64,000 nt of DNA from Pseudisothecium myosuroides. Taxonomy: Eukaryota > Streptophyta > Bryopsida > Hypnales > Lembophyllaceae. The DNA is taken from positions 3,078,501 through 3,142,500 of the forward strand of contig OX637289.1 of the NCBI GenBank assembly GCA_951799445.1. The letters are read 5' to 3'. The notes under the pieces were generated by a model. That model made no database searches. It was not told where the DNA came from and saw only the letters and a list, made by a program, of their open reading frames with translations. This document shows, one piece after another, positions 44,417 to 57,039 of the stretch (position 1 is its first letter; each line of letters begins with the position of its first letter). The position numbers were made by a program, and so were the translations under genes.

Positions 44417-46906
44417 CATCAAAGAATAGTGATAGAGCATGGTAACCAAGGCCCATGTTGGTACTACTAGCTTGGTGCCAATGTGGGCTTTGGTCACCAT
44501 GCTATGGCACTAATCTTTGGTGCTCCAAAACCCACATTCTACTAGTGCCGCAATTTAAAGAATTTGATGTTATATATATCACTTATATGAAGAAATTGAG
44601 TTCATAATCTATGAAATAAATTTCAACCAAAGAAATCTTGATTTTCATTCTTTAAATATTCATTAATTGAAGGATACTTAAGATGATAGAAATACTTAAT
44701 TTCTAATAAATCTAACACTGAATTCCCAATTTCATCATGGCGGGAATGTCAAGTACTGTACAGTTCCCTTCTCCTTATTGAAAAAAATAAAATAAAATCA
44801 GATCAAATCAAACAGCCGTGTTGAATAAAGGTGCAAGTAGTATGACTGATGACTTAAACCTCACAAACAGCTAAGCATGTCTGAATTCGTAGGTAATGTC
44901 AGACATTATTGATGAATGTCATTGCATCAATACTTACTGTACATCAATGTATCAGTCATCCCCAGCAGCACTCCACATTCAATGAATGTGAGGACCACCC
45001 ATCTGACCCAGGAATCCTCATGTTCCATGAGCAATCACCTTGCAGTCTAACTTATATCCCCTTCCCAAGTGTACTTGCAGCAGCACTGAACACATGAACT
45101 AAAAGCTTCCACAGACAACCAATGAACGAAACTCCTTGCCCCACATGAGCAATATGAGCAACATGAGCAACAGATATTTCATGACATCCCATCCTTATAA
45201 ACTCAGTCCTGGTCAGTCTCCCACCCGACTACAAAATATTATTGCAAGCAACTCATTATAAAATACAGCACTCACAACTTACACGACACCACATGGACAC
45301 TGGACAGTGGAGTGGCCACAGTACCCTTTCATTCGTCGAACAAGCAACAGAATCTACGGTGTGGCGTCCTTTACGCTTCGATACTCTCGTTATTTTAGAT
45401 AGGTACAGCAGCATAGCTTATGCTCCGTAGGAGATAACTTGAGTTATCGGCATTCCAGGCGGGGTTCCGGCAAACAAAAGCTTATTAACCGTTGGAATCA
45501 TACAACTACAGTAGTGCAGCTGACCTCTAGAGATTCTGTTTCGGCAGTTTCTTCGTAACATCGAACTCCGGGGGAACAAATGAGTAATATCTGATAGGCC
45601 CATAATGAATGCAAAACTCTGTGGTCAGCAAGGGCTTCTGAAATTAATGACGTAGCGATCCAAGCGTCAGCACTGTGGAGGAGCAGGCCGTGCGCAGGCA
45701 CATGGCGCGGGCGCCGCATGTTTCACGCTCCCCATGCACAGTTGCACACTCGATGAAAATCTCGGGAATCTCTTGTTTGCAAATGAAATTTTCTTTTTCA
45801 TTTAGGCAAGAAAATAACAAAAATTATTATAGAATCTCTGGAGTCTGAAATTCTATGACCGGGATGCCTTCAGAATTGCGATGATCAATGCAGGTGGAGT
45901 TGACCCTAGAATTCTGGCTCCACCGTCACCTTCGCTGACGTCCTTGCGGTTCTGGAAGCCTTAGCCGCTTTTGCTTTTCTCATGCATGGTTTTGGAATCA
46001 AATGTTTGATAGTTTCCCTTTCTTTTGAATTCTGATTGAAGAGAATCCCAAGCTAGCTAATCTCCCACTGAGTTACATTTGTCACCCCTGCGTGAATTGG
46101 GTCCGTCGACGCTAAGTGGCGCACTTATAACGTTCCATCTGGAAGATGACAGAAGACCCAACTCGAGTGATTCTTTTTCTTTCCTTTTCTTCGCGCAAAT
46201 GAAGAATTCCATTGCAAGACTCAAGAACAAAGCCAGGCCTCACACGAGGAGCCATCGCCTGATTGCCCCGTAGAAGCTGACCAACTGGTATGATTTTCTA
46301 CTTATTTCTCCGAATTGTTTTCCGGCGCAAATGGAAGTACAGAGCGAAAGAATAATTATACTCTGCCTCGTATCCATATGCTTGCAGGGTCATGGGGGCG
46401 TGGAAACCGCATATCAGGCAAGCACTTGCATTGCGGCAGCGTGACTCGTTCGCAATTTAACAAAGAGTTTCAAATTGTCAATCAGGACCATTTTCCAATC
46501 AGTGCAGGACGGAATCAAGCTCGAGCCTTGCCTTCAACGAATGTACCACCTCTTAAGCTCATTGCTCATGTCCCATGCGTTGGCGGGCATCGTCTCTTGA
46601 GTCTGGCCATCCGCTCCGTGTGATCCATGCGCACGCGAGGGAGAAGCCCAATTGCCCAATTATATTGCGAGGAATGTTCCGACGAAGGTTCGCGACACGA
46701 GAGCAGGGGCCTAAACTGGGCATTTTGACTCTGCGTTCGTGGCGTGGCATCAAAAGCGGCTGCACGCACACCCGCAAGCAGACAAGCAGAAACTGACAAG
46801 CAGAAACAACAACAAACAGCGGGAGCCAGGGGCGGAGACTTGTTAACTTAATTACTTGGTTATTAATCGGCTTTCTCCTGCAATTGAACTGAAGTCTTCG
46901 AGTTCA
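44417..46906. repeat. Intergenic region with the CATGTTCCATGAG modules
   Basis: From about 44990 the modules of 10.8-12.8 kb return: CCTCATGTTCCATGAGCAA at 45017, GGAGTTGACCCTAGAATTC at about 45896, GTGTGATCCATGCGCACG at about 46618, TTTTGACTCTGCGTTCG at about 46723. The open frames (45242-46799) are short and unconserved. No gene is recognised. Confidence 0.45.
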
Positions 46907-46919
46907 GGTAAAAGCATTT

Positions 46920-46967
46920 TTTTTTTTTTTTTTTTTTGACACAAATAAAGGTTGACCTTTACTGCCG
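46920..46967 (-). mobile_element. Retroposon tail with 13-bp target duplication
   Basis: GGTAAAAGCATTT stands at 46907-46919 and 46968-46980. The 48-base insert is a long T-run followed by GACACAAATAAAGG, that is, a poly-A tail after CTTTATTTGTGTC on the minus strand. Confidence 0.8.
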
Positions 46968-46980
46968 GGTAAAAGCATTT

Positions 46981-47280
46981 GAAAAACACAGAAAAGAAAA
47001 CCGAAACGGGCTGACGGCATGGTTGAGTTGGGTCGGGGCGCCGATGATTGTGTGGGTGACCACTTGCTCCCTGCCACGGTGCTCAAGGGTTTGCCCGTGA
47101 CGCGACGAAGGTATCACCTGCCTTTTCCTTGCATGCTGGTCGCCGTGACAGCCCGCATAGGACGCAAGCCCATAGCGGGCAGACCGGATGAATGGAAAAT
47201 TTGAAGGATGGATGAAAGGTTATAACTTCTTCACAATTAGGCAATTTAAAAGGGAAGGTAATACCCAATTTGCCCATAGG
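46981..47280. other. GC-richer intergenic stretch
   Basis: A 61-codon frame at 47019-47204 (+) has a fairly coding-like composition but no recognised motif and no supported splice sites. I do not call it a gene. Confidence 0.3.
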
Positions 47281-47480
47281 TTAACCCTTAAAGGATGCCA
47301 CGGCCATTTTTCGTCCAATGAATGCTAAAGAATCTTTCTATGTAGGATAGAAGTGCAACTATTCATTCTCGAAATTCTGTGTAAAGAGGGGAAGTCACAT
47401 ATAGTACTTTGATTTTTAATGAATGCTTTTGGATTTCTTTAAACCAATGATTTACAAGGTACGAAAAGGGATGAGTTCAA
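47281..47480. mobile_element. Truncated short TTAA element S2
   Basis: It opens TTAACCCTTAAAGGATGCC and follows S1 (TTTTTCGTCCAATGAATGC, AAGTGCAACTATTCAT) but lacks the right terminus. The end given is approximate. Confidence 0.6.
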
Positions 47481-47654
47481 CGGTACAAAAAAAGATGATT
47501 TACACGATCACCAACTTATCTTTTGAGGTTTAAAAACATAGAAAAAAGATTGTAGAAATAAATCCTACCTTTTGCTAAAGGATTTAGGCCCCTTCTAATT
47601 TTCCGTCAGTAGAGAGAGGACAAGTACGACAATTAGTCCCAAATGAAAAAGAAC

Positions 47655-47775
47655 ATTATTGGAGTGAGAATGCTTTTTGGACCAATAGGTGCATTCTTTA
47701 TTTCTAAAGAAACATAGAAAAATCAAGCATGGGCCACTTTTCGGCCTCATCGTCAGGGCCTCTTTTCAGGGTTAA
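47655..47775. mobile_element. S-family fragment, inverted
   Basis: It carries GACCAATAGGTGCATTCTTT and GGCCACTTTTCGGCC and ends CAGGGTTAA. Between it and the tandem repeat at 48246 nothing is recognised. Confidence 0.45.
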
Positions 47776-48245
47776 TAAATAATCCTCCAGGTACACATAG
47801 TATACTTTTTCTATCTGTTCCTTTGCCTCCATAATAAACTCGCTCCAAAACTGATAAAGAAAAAGGAACCAGGGGAATTTCAGCAACTTCCTTTTGTTTG
47901 AATTGTTTTGGACTTCCTGCCACTTCAATTTAATTTAATAACAAACTTTGCGAGGAGCTCGCGGCACACTTGGCATACATGAGGACGTACAATGTTGTTT
48001 TCCCATTAACCAATGCGTACCTCCGAATCCATGTCAAGCCCTTTTGTAGGTCTCATGGTGCCCTTTCCGAGATGATGGAGCTTGCCACTGGTCCGTGCAG
48101 TGTGCATGAAAAATGCACCAAGGAATATCATAACTACTGACTGAGCCAGCACGGAGGGGTGGCTACAGTCCTTATTATGATGGGCCCAATCCATGAGGCC
48201 CATCATCTCATTTCAATGGTGGCCGGGGGTGAAACAAACGGCAGG

Positions 48246-50152
48246 GCTTAAAAAATAAAACAAAAAATAAAAAATGGAAGGGCCAATTTCATTAGACCAT
48301 TGGAGGAGAAACTGCCACTTTTCCTGCACTTTTTCTGCTCTGGATATCTTGGTGGTCGAAATGATGAAACTTTGATGTGAAATGGGGAGCCTCTATAATC
48401 CAAGGTTCTCGCAACACTCGCACAATATTCTATGAATTTTCAAAGTTGAAGGTACAGGGTACCTATTCATGCTACTAGACTCCCTGTAAATGGTCACCTT
48501 GGAAGCATAAGATGCTTCAACTTCCATTGGTTGTTCTAAAGAGCTTGTGATGATTGTTGAGAGGTGTAGTAGCTTTGTTGTCACCCTAGTTTTATCCTTT
48601 TAGGAACATTTGTGGATGGCCCAAAATGGATTGTGGTGGAATGAGGTGTCTCTACTTGAGAGACAAAATTCGAAGATAGCTATTCTAATTGAATAAGCTA
48701 ATGGCAAAAGGGAAAATGAAAAATTATTATAGAAATGAAAGGGACAAAGCTAGCCTTACTGTTTATTGTTTTTTGAATTTAAAAACAAAATAACAAATTA
48801 CAATCCCCAAGCATGAAATCCAAAGAACGTTTGGCAACCTAATCTATATGTGGCTATGATGTGCGAAGGTCTTTTAGATTACAAAAGAATCGCATGGAGG
48901 CAATGATGAAGTCTATGAGGAAGACTTGCTTGTAGTTGCCAAAAGTGTTTTCTTGAGCTTTGATGCACAACAGACTAAGCATCTTATTTTTAGCTAGATC
49001 CAATTTTCACTCAAAGTCACAACTATTGTTTTAAATATAATATGAGAAAAATAAGAAGTGCTAAATAAGTATTCAATGGGCTAACTATGTGTACAAATAT
49101 GTCCATTATAGATTCTATACTTCAAGTGTCTTCAAAATGAGTTATTTTGACTTTTGACCCATTTTTGGGACATCTCTTTGCCATATAATATTATAGATGA
49201 GAAAAAATGGGCTTTAGAGTTTGTCTTCACAATTTGAAGCTCCTTGAATCATGACTTGTAAAATTGGGACTTGCGAGACATAATGAGAAATTGCCCATAA
49301 AGTATTTTCAAACATAATCAATATTGTCAAATTTTGAAAACCTAGATTAGAACCAAAAAGTGTCACAAAAATCTAGCTTTTGATTACACGAGATTTTTAC
49401 ATCAAAATGTAAGAGGCTATGACAGCCTAGAGTTCGTTTTTAGTATATGTAGAGATAGCTTAATTTTTATATTAAATACAAAGAGTGTCTCAATTTCATT
49501 TGTGATATTTTCATCGGTACAATTTTTGATTCATCCATTCTTCCTCCAAACCCTAAAGACATCTTTGTAGATGCAACGACACATTGTACTAGTCCTAGTA
49601 CTTTTAAAAGTTCATAATTTATTTATACGGTATCCAAATAATGCATGCTAAAGTGTATTAAAATCATCTTTGAGTGGCCAATAAGACCCAATCAAATGTA
49701 TTAAGGTAGGCACCCCAAAATGTGTCACTGATCCTAAACTACCATCTTTAGTCTGTGTACATCTCCAAATTCAATCATGTACCTATGTAGAAGAAACCAT
49801 TTTAGAATCAAACTTTGTTCTTTGATAACTTTTGCATACAGTATTCAAATGTCATGTTCTTTGATGCGTTGGAACCTCCTTTCACTTGCCAACAAGAACA
49901 TATGAAAATTTGATCAGTTAATAATAGTAATTAGTCTCAGTAGCAAAAAGTGGCAATTTTAGGGGGACCCACCTCATGTTTAATAATAGTAACCATACTA
50001 AGTTGTAGCAGAAACATGAAGAAATACCTTAGTGACAATTATAGGTGTGAGTAACTTTGTTAGTTCCTCCTGCCTCATCAGTCTTATTTTCCAAGAAGTA
50101 TGGAATGGTGCCATCATTCACCGCAGTGGCGGTTGCAGAAACTTGAGAAGGG
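48246..50152 (-). repeat. Tandem duplication, unit 1
   Basis: This unit and the next share most of their length: GGGCCAATTTCATTAG and CCATTGGAGGAGAAACTGCC at the left, GATGCTTCAACTTCCATTGG in the middle, TTATTTTCCAAGAAGTA and GGAATGGTGCCATCATTCACCG at the right. Minus-strand frames at 48393-48584 here and 50294-50485 in unit 2 are 63 codons each and alike in about 53 positions. They may be an exon of an unknown gene or transposon. This unit carries T2 and lacks E10. Borders are approximate. Confidence 0.65.
49705..49973. mobile_element. Short TIR element T2, only in unit 1
   Basis: 269 bp with ends GGTAGGCACCCC and GGGGGACCCACC. Unit 2 reads across the same point (AAATGTATTATGTTTAA at about 52183). 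The insertion is therefore later than the duplication. Confidence 0.75.
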
Positions 50153-52345
50153 CTTAAAAAACAAAAAAGAAAACCCGGAAGGGCCAATTTCATTAGGCCA
50201 TTGGAGGAGAAACTGCCACTTTTCCTGCACTTTTTCTGCTCTAGATATCTTGGTGGTCAAAATGATGAAACTTTGATGTGAAATGGGGAGCCTCTACAAT
50301 CCAAGGCTCGCGCAACACTCGTGCAATATTCTATGAATTTTTAAAGTTGAAGGTATAGGGTACCTACTCATATTGCTAGACTCCCTGTAAATGGTCACCT
50401 TGGAAGCATAAGATGCTTCAACTTCCATTGGTTGTTCTAAAGACCTTGTGGTGGTAGTTGAGAGATGTAATAGCTTTGTTGCCACCCTACTTTTATCCTT
50501 TTAGGAACATTTGTGGATGGCCCAAAATGGATTGTGGTGGAATGGAGTGTCTCTATCTGAGAAACAAAATACAAAGACAGCTATACTAATTGAATAAGCT
50601 AATGGCAAAAAAAAATGAAAAATTATTATTGAAAGGAATAAAGCCTTAACCCCTAAATGTTTTTGATAGCCTCACTATGTTTTTACCAAAACCGCTCCAA
50701 AACTGCCATTTCTGATACAAGTACCAAAAAAAATAATTTTGGACACATTTAACGGTAGAATATTATATTACAAAGGTTTTAAAATATGTGATAAAACTTT
50801 TAGAATTTTCCACCATGTGGATTGTAAGATATTAATGTTTGAATTGAAAAAAATCCTTTTTTTGTCCCTGCAAAAAATCGAGTAACTGCCCTTCACAAGG
50901 TCACATTTGTATGAATTTTTTTCTAAAATGGTGGTCACTCTTTGGATTCATTCTTCAAGGCAAGTTTGCTACATGCATGAAAAATTTCAGGTCATTTTGA
51001 ATTGTACAACAAATAGGAAAAAAATAATAAGTAGAAAGAGGTAGAGAATGACTCAAAGTACTAAATTGTCAAAAATTTCGATATGAAATTGGAAAATGCC
51101 AATCCCAACAATTGTAATGTTGTAATAAACAATTTACACCTAGTGTTTTTCTTTTCTTTTCAAAAATATTGAAAATTGAGTCAGATAAAGGACTTCAAAG
51201 TTTATTTTAGAGTAGAGATTCCATAAGTATCCTCAAACTAAAACTCTTCATAACTTTCATCTCATTAATCCAATTGGAATGATTCGAAGCTTTCTAAGTA
51301 TATATAAATCTATAGAACCAATTTCAAATTTTTATTTTTCAAAAAAGTGATTTTTAAAGAATTTTTTTGAGCTGCCCAGGCTGCCCACTGAACATGGAAA
51401 ATTACATATCATGCAATAATTTTTTTTCCATGTCGTCAAAAGTTATGAAAATTATTGAACCTCAAAGCTACTCCTTGGGGCACATCTTGTGTGAAAATTT
51501 CAAAGAAAAGAAAATTCTATTTGTAGTGAGCTATCCAAAATTGCTATGTTGCCAAAAAATGGTGTTTGGTCCTTTAGGGGTTAATGTTAGTTGTTTCTTG
51601 AATTAGAAAAAAAATTAACTAATAGTCCAAAGTGTGAAATCAAAAGACACTTTTGTAGCCTGATCAATATGTAGATGTGGTGCTGCAAGGTCTTTTAGAC
51701 TGTAAGAGAATTTCGTGGAAGCAAAGATCAAGTCTAAGAAGATAAACTCACCTATAATTGTATTTAGGCACAACTTTGTGAGCTGCCCATAATCAACGTT
51801 GTGAAATTAGAAAACCTACATTAGAGCCAAAAAATGTCGCAAGAACCTAACTTTTGATTACACAAGATCTACACGTCCAAAACATAAGAGGCTATGAGAA
51901 CCTAGAGGTGTTTTTTGGTGCACCTAGAGACAACTTTTTGTATTACATACAAAGAGTGTCTTGATTTCATCAGTAAAAGTTTTCAGTCATCCACTCTTTT
52001 CCAAAACCCTAAAGACATTTTCGTTGCTGGTTGATGATGCAATGGGGGTGTTGTTGCAAATGTGGCAACGGCACGTTGTAGTGCTAATACTTTTGAAAAT
52101 TCATAATTTATTCATACGATGTCCAAATAATGCATGCTAAAGTTTGCTGAAATCATCTTTCATTGGCCAATAAGACCCAATCAAATGTATTATGTTTAAC
52201 AATAGTAACCATAATCAGTTGTAATTAGTGATGATTATAGGTGTGAGTACCTTCGTTACTTCCTTCTGCCTCTTCAGTCTTATTTTCCAAGAAGTAAGGA
52301 ATGGTGCCATCATTCACCGTAGTGGCAGTACCAGAAACTTGAGGC
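50153..52345 (-). repeat. Tandem duplication, unit 2
   Basis: Second copy of the unit at 48246. It is broken by the TTAA element E10 and has lost part of the middle seen in unit 1. A minus-strand frame at 52225-52410 ends with a stretch kept in unit 1 (TVNDGTIPYFLENKT against AVNDGTIPYFLENKT), which could be a short exon; no gene family is recognised. Confidence 0.6.
50646..51584. mobile_element. TTAA element E10 (type C), only in unit 2
   Basis: 939 bp, from TTAACCCCTAAATG to GGTCCTTTAGGGGTTAA. Unit 1 has TAGCCTTACTGTTT at about 48751 where unit 2 has GCC, the element, then TGTTAG. It is thus a third dated insertion. It is the uninterrupted reference for type C. Confidence 0.8.
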
Positions 52346-53664
52346 AATGATGATGTGCAAGGATTGAACAGTGGAGAGTGTGACAAGATCACCGACCCTT
52401 CAATCCTCATGATACATGAAGAATCCAGTGGAACTTAGAAAATAATGTTTAATTCTAGACCACACTACACTATATGAAATGGTCAGTTACTATTTCACAG
52501 AATTATAGAATCTGATTCTAGAAGTGCCAACTGAAGTTCCTACTCAATGTAAGTTTTTAACTGATATAAAAGAGGTGCCAGTCTTACAATGAAATTTGCA
52601 AATATATTTGTGGACTATTTAGGTAGCATGCCTAAAAAATTCACAACAAATTTACACTTTGTTGGAAAAATAAAGTTTCAAGTGGTATCACTTTCTCTCA
52701 TACTTTTCCATTTGTGAAGAAAAGAATAATTTTTTCTAACCACTCAAAAAATTATTCTTTTCACAAATAGGATCACTTACCTTACAGGTAAGACATTCTT
52801 ACACCTTTGATCCCAAATGAGGGACTAAAGACCCTTTTGCACCTCAAAGGTTGCTAAAATGTATCTGATCCTTCGTTTCTTGCCATTGATTGTGTTTGTC
52901 CAAAGTTGAACACTACAACTTCAATACCATTGGATGCATGTGTCCAAAACTGGATTAAAAAAAGAAGACACCATCAAACACACCATGACATTTCAAAATA
53001 TGTCTGATATTTATAAGTGACAACTAGGAATTGAGTTAATTCAAACTGATGATAAATGACTTCATTTACGGTATTCGAATTCTAAAGAGTCGAGCAGCTC
53101 ATTTGCCACGAGTGGAAGCCCGGACCACAAGCAAGTTGCATGTATCTATGTGTGAATCGGATATTAAAAAAAAAATGAATGAAAGAAAGTTCACATATGA
53201 CCTACTCAAATTTGCTGAACATACAACAAGCCCAGTTCAGGTTTCTTGGTTCTCAAGGGGTCAACTTCAGCCTTTGAATAGTTTGAGAAGGTCGTGACAA
53301 CCGAAGATGACTCGCCATCAGTAGCATAGACCATGGCAGACATGAGATTCACGCATTGTCCCTTCCCCACCTAAGGACAGCAATTATGGTAATCTTTTGT
53401 CTTCGCTGCAGCAAAAGGGTGGCTATACCTATATCGTCTGCATCACTCCGACCCTTCCTTAGAAATTTTGTCGCCAGAGGAATGCTCAGGTCGCCTCATA
53501 AGATCCTCATATGTCTGGCGAGCTGCTTCGCTTGCTCCTCGAATGAGAAGCAAAACGCACAAACAATGCTTTTGAAGCACAAATTGAACAACGCACTAAG
53601 ATTTCAGTTCTGATGTTCAAACATCTTCACGTAAAGCATAAGATACCCCCAACCAACCATCCAT
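52346..53664. other. Downstream of the ZNHIT3-like gene
   Basis: Up to about 53000 it is AT-rich with no feature. About 53280-53640 is GC-richer with small frames on both strands (for example 53356-53613 +). It may include the long 3' UTR of the next gene on the minus strand or an exon of an unrecognised gene. Confidence 0.35.
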
Positions 53665-55539
53665 TTACAACTGGGCAGCAGGTGCATCGTCCGCAGGGTT
53701 TACAATTGACAACAGCTGTGCATAACAAAACATAGGCCCATGTCAGTAAATCCACAAACCAGGAGTTGAAAATGGCACAACTTGCCTTAAGATTCCAAAA
53801 CAAGCACTAGGATGTTCATACCTTGTCCGTAAACTCTTGAAAAGCAGGTCCCTCCATTGCTCTCTCAAGTTCCTGAATATCATCAGAAAAATTGAGGCTC
53901 TTGCTGAACGATAAAAAAATAAACTAAAAATATCAGCAAAAAATAAAAAATTTGTCTTGAGAAAGTGGAACTTAGCATAGTTGACCTAAATGAAGTTCGA
54001 ATAAAATGTCAATTGTCCATCACCAAGAGTACCACTGGACTTCAAACTTCAGAGGCATGTTTGAACTTCAATATAAATGATACATTATACGCACTTCACT
54101 GAGTGTTTGGCACTCGTCAGTTAATCTTCAAAAGCAAAAGCAAGGTGACAAATTTTACTAACTTACCGCTTTAGAATTGGATGAGGAATCTATTTTGGAT
54201 ATAAGCTCCTGTAGCTCTCGATCTCTAAGCATCTTACAAACCTCTTCTGATGCAGCTGCAGACAAGAAGCACAATCTTAACAAAGTCAGAGATTCCATCC
54301 AAGTATGCTGTTTTTTTCAATTTGCCTGCTGCACACCTCCACAATACTGCAATCGCTTTCACTGCTGTGAGATCGACACTTACTCAATTCCAGATACTAC
54401 ATTTCCCTGTCCTAAAATCAAAAATAGAGTTGAGGCATTGAAGGCACAGCAACACTACCAACTGCCTCGAGCTGCGAGCGTTTCAACCGGTGATTAGACT
54501 CATCATCCTCTGCCGCCGTAGCAGGTTCCTCATCAACTCTTACCTCTGCAACAGAACACATTGATCACACTTAGACCAGTCACGCACCAAGCTTGGGGTT
54601 ACCCTTGGAGAGAAGCATATCCCCAGCACCACGAAAGGGTAAGTTGCACAAAAATCAGAAACGAGGCTTCTCGAAGGATCGAAAAGCTTACCAGATTTAT
54701 TTCCGTTCAGATCTGGTTTTGTACATGGTATTTCTGTAAAGCACAATACAAAGTGAGCATTTATACAAAGAGTTAGTTACCCTATTCTGAAGTACTGAAG
54801 CAATTGGTTGGTAGGTGCAACCCTCCGCCCAAGAATGAATCAGATTCAATTTCTGCTACCGTCTTCATTACAGGAGGAATTAGCAGGCACAGGTTACACT
54901 CTCCATGTACTTAATGGGAAGAGGTCTCAGAATACAAGCTAAGTACGCCGTAAAATTGAACGCTGCTTGGTGAGGACATCTCTACCTCTTCAATTTGAGA
55001 AAAGAACTGTTCAGTTTCATTCTGCAGACATCAGATAAACCCTAAACCTTACCTATGCATTGCAACATAAACACCTCAAATTCAATATCATTGTATTTCT
55101 CCCCTCTTGAACTTTTTATTATAATGATATAGGTTCCTACCTTTATGCTTCTTATAGCAAGCCAGGGAGCAGCTGCAAAACAAATCCACAAAATCCCCAT
55201 AGTCCGTTTAGTCACAAACGTACGCAATGATGTCAACGTAAGCAACTAATGAAGGGAAAAGAAAACCTGAATACGAAACCATACTAGACACCTCAAAAGC
55301 AATTCAGTACTGCCGACAACAGAAAGCTCCATTCCAAATGTGAAATTCTCTCTATCGCGTCATGAACAATTCGCAGTTTGGCAACAACACTAAAATTGTC
55401 ATTGTGTGTAAGACACAGGATATATACAATAACGTGTTCACAAGTAATTGGAGAGTGTGATCGCTTACTAGGGAGTCAAGCAGCTTGGGCACTTGTATTT
55501 GGACTCCGCATCTTTGCACACTTCACATTGTTTACCCAT
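53665..55539 (-). CDS. ZNHIT3: HIT-type zinc-finger protein, ZNHIT3 family
   Basis: On the minus strand seven exons join in frame: 55539-55469, 55172-55141, 54733-54692, 54545-54459, 54255-54167, 53872-53822 and 53715-53665. All introns are GT-AG, and the exons total 423 nt (140 residues plus stop). The N-terminus holds a complete HIT zinc finger: C5, C8, C17, C20, C25, C29, H33 and C38, with CPSCLTPYCSLAC as its core. A linker with an acidic run follows. The C-terminal helices (VCKMLRDRELQELISKID, then AMEGPAFQEFTDKLL) match the ZNHIT3 tail. Length is near the family's usual 150 or so. In other eukaryotes ZNHIT3 works with NUFIP1 in assembly of box C/D snoRNPs, in the nucleus; that role is inferred here from family membership. 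A telo-box lies directly upstream, as in many plant genes of ribosome production. Confidence 0.92.
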
Positions 55540-55558
55540 CGTGGCTCCGGTGCAAAAA

Positions 55559-55590
55559 TCCTAAACCCTAAACCCTAAAACCCTAAACCC
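55559..55590 (-). promoter_or_regulatory. Telo-box cluster in front of the ZNHIT3-like gene
   Basis: About four CCCTAAA units lie 20-50 bases before the start codon; read with the gene this is TTTAGGG repeated. Such telo-boxes are common near the transcription start of plant ribosomal and translation genes. It is too short to be a telomere. Confidence 0.7.
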
Positions 55591-56162
55591 AAATTCTTAA
55601 AACTGGTCCAACGATTACAAGCAGACCCTCTTCAATGACAATATGCTCTACCTCTGCAGTAACAGTCAGAATGTGCTGACTTTCTACAAGTGCGACGAGG
55701 ACCCTCAAGTACCGGCACTCAAGGAAAACACAGTCTAAATATTGTGGGCTTACAACCTAAACCCTAGAATTGGAGAGTAAAAGCTAAGCATTACTTTTAT
55801 TTTATTTTCACGAAAATTGTGAAGGCAAGAGCGGAGAATGCGTCACCTCAAATTCCAGCAACAAACATCGCCACCGCTTGAAGCCGCTTGAACCTCGAAG
55901 GCGCCCGCTCTACTCCAGAATGAGCCCGAGACTGAGCTCCAAATGGATCGCTTCTGAGATTTTTTCTGGCCACAGCTCAATCACTTGCCCTCTGTTCACT
56001 GCGAGACATCTGATTTGGGCTTGTGAAATTTGTGCTGGTTGGGGGCTCGGGGCCGCGCTCGTGTAGGAGCAAACGAGGATAATGGAACAGAGTTTGGATG
56101 ATTTTTGTTCGATGAATATGGGGAAATGGTACAAAAATCCCGGGATCCAATTGTATAATAGA
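55591..56162. other. Upstream of the ZNHIT3-like gene
   Basis: Another AAACCCTA lies at about 55758. A plus-strand open stretch from 55601 to a stop at about 55738 has a coding-like composition but no start codon or acceptor site in front. The GC-richer part at 55840-56060 is probably promoter or an untranslated exon. Confidence 0.35.
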
Positions 56163-57039
56163 CTACAAAATAGTGAAATTAGGTTGCTTTAACAATTAGG
56201 TTGCCTTAAACCCTAAATGCCCCAAGGCCTTTTTTGAACTTCTAGGAATTTGCTCTGCATTGAACAAAAAGTTAACATTTTGATAAGTTGTATCAATTGT
56301 TTTAATTGTAATTGTACAAATTCAAATTAGACATGTTAGAGATTACATAGGAAAAGAAAACACAACAATATCACTTATGAATTGAAAGATTATAATGTTT
56401 GAACGTGGTTTGAACTTGAGGGTGTTAAAATTGCGAAAATGACTTGAAGTCTTTCAATCCTCTTTTCACATGCCAAATCTAAAAAGTTGGTCACCAAAAA
56501 AAAATGAGGTTCAAGGGCCTAACATGCTTAACTCCAATCAATTTATGGCTTCTCAAAATCTACACTACAATTTTTTTAAATGAATTTCTAAGGTGATTTT
56601 TTCTCCAAGATCTAATGTATTTGAGGCTCATTTCCAAGAGCCCTCAACACTACGGAAAGTCAAGATTGCAACGGACACCCTTGACTTAAAATCTTGGATA
56701 GAAAAATTATAATCAATAATTTTCGAAATTGGATTTTTGATGCTAAAACTAGACTTCAAGAATAATTTTTCAAAAATAAAAATTACTAAAAAATAGCAAG
56801 TTGGACCTTAGGATTTATTTAACTTCAAAGTATTGTTGACACCAAAATTTGGTGCCTAGCTCGGGCAAAGACTTCTACCGATATTTCCATTAACTTGTAC
56901 ACATGGAAGTTTATGAGTCCCAATTACAATAATACCTAATTCAAAAGTAATACATTCTTGTATAGTAACATTAAATATTTATATAGTGGCAAATGTCAAG
57001 AAATTAGTATAGGGCATCCTAATTTCACTATTTTGTGTA
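56163..57039. mobile_element. Short TIR element M4, split by E7
   Basis: The ends CTACAAAATAGTGAAATT and AATTTCACTATTTTGTGTA are inverted copies. It keeps the empty E6 site. The E7 element fills its middle. Confidence 0.65.
56206..56866. mobile_element. TTAA element E7 (type A, inverted)
   Basis: It starts TTAAACCCTAAATGCCCC and ends near TTTGGTGCCTAGCTCGGGCA, where the terminus has decayed. It is the reverse complement of E1 without the nested E2, which makes it the reference for E2's insertion site. Confidence 0.65.

Noticed and set aside
53356..53613. 85-codon plus-strand frame and overlapping minus-strand stretches
   Set aside because: GC-richer and possibly part of a 3' UTR or unknown exon, but no start, splice sites and family could be made to agree on either strand.
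55559..55590. Chromosome end or interstitial telomere
   Set aside because: Only about four units, placed exactly at a gene start; better read as a telo-box.
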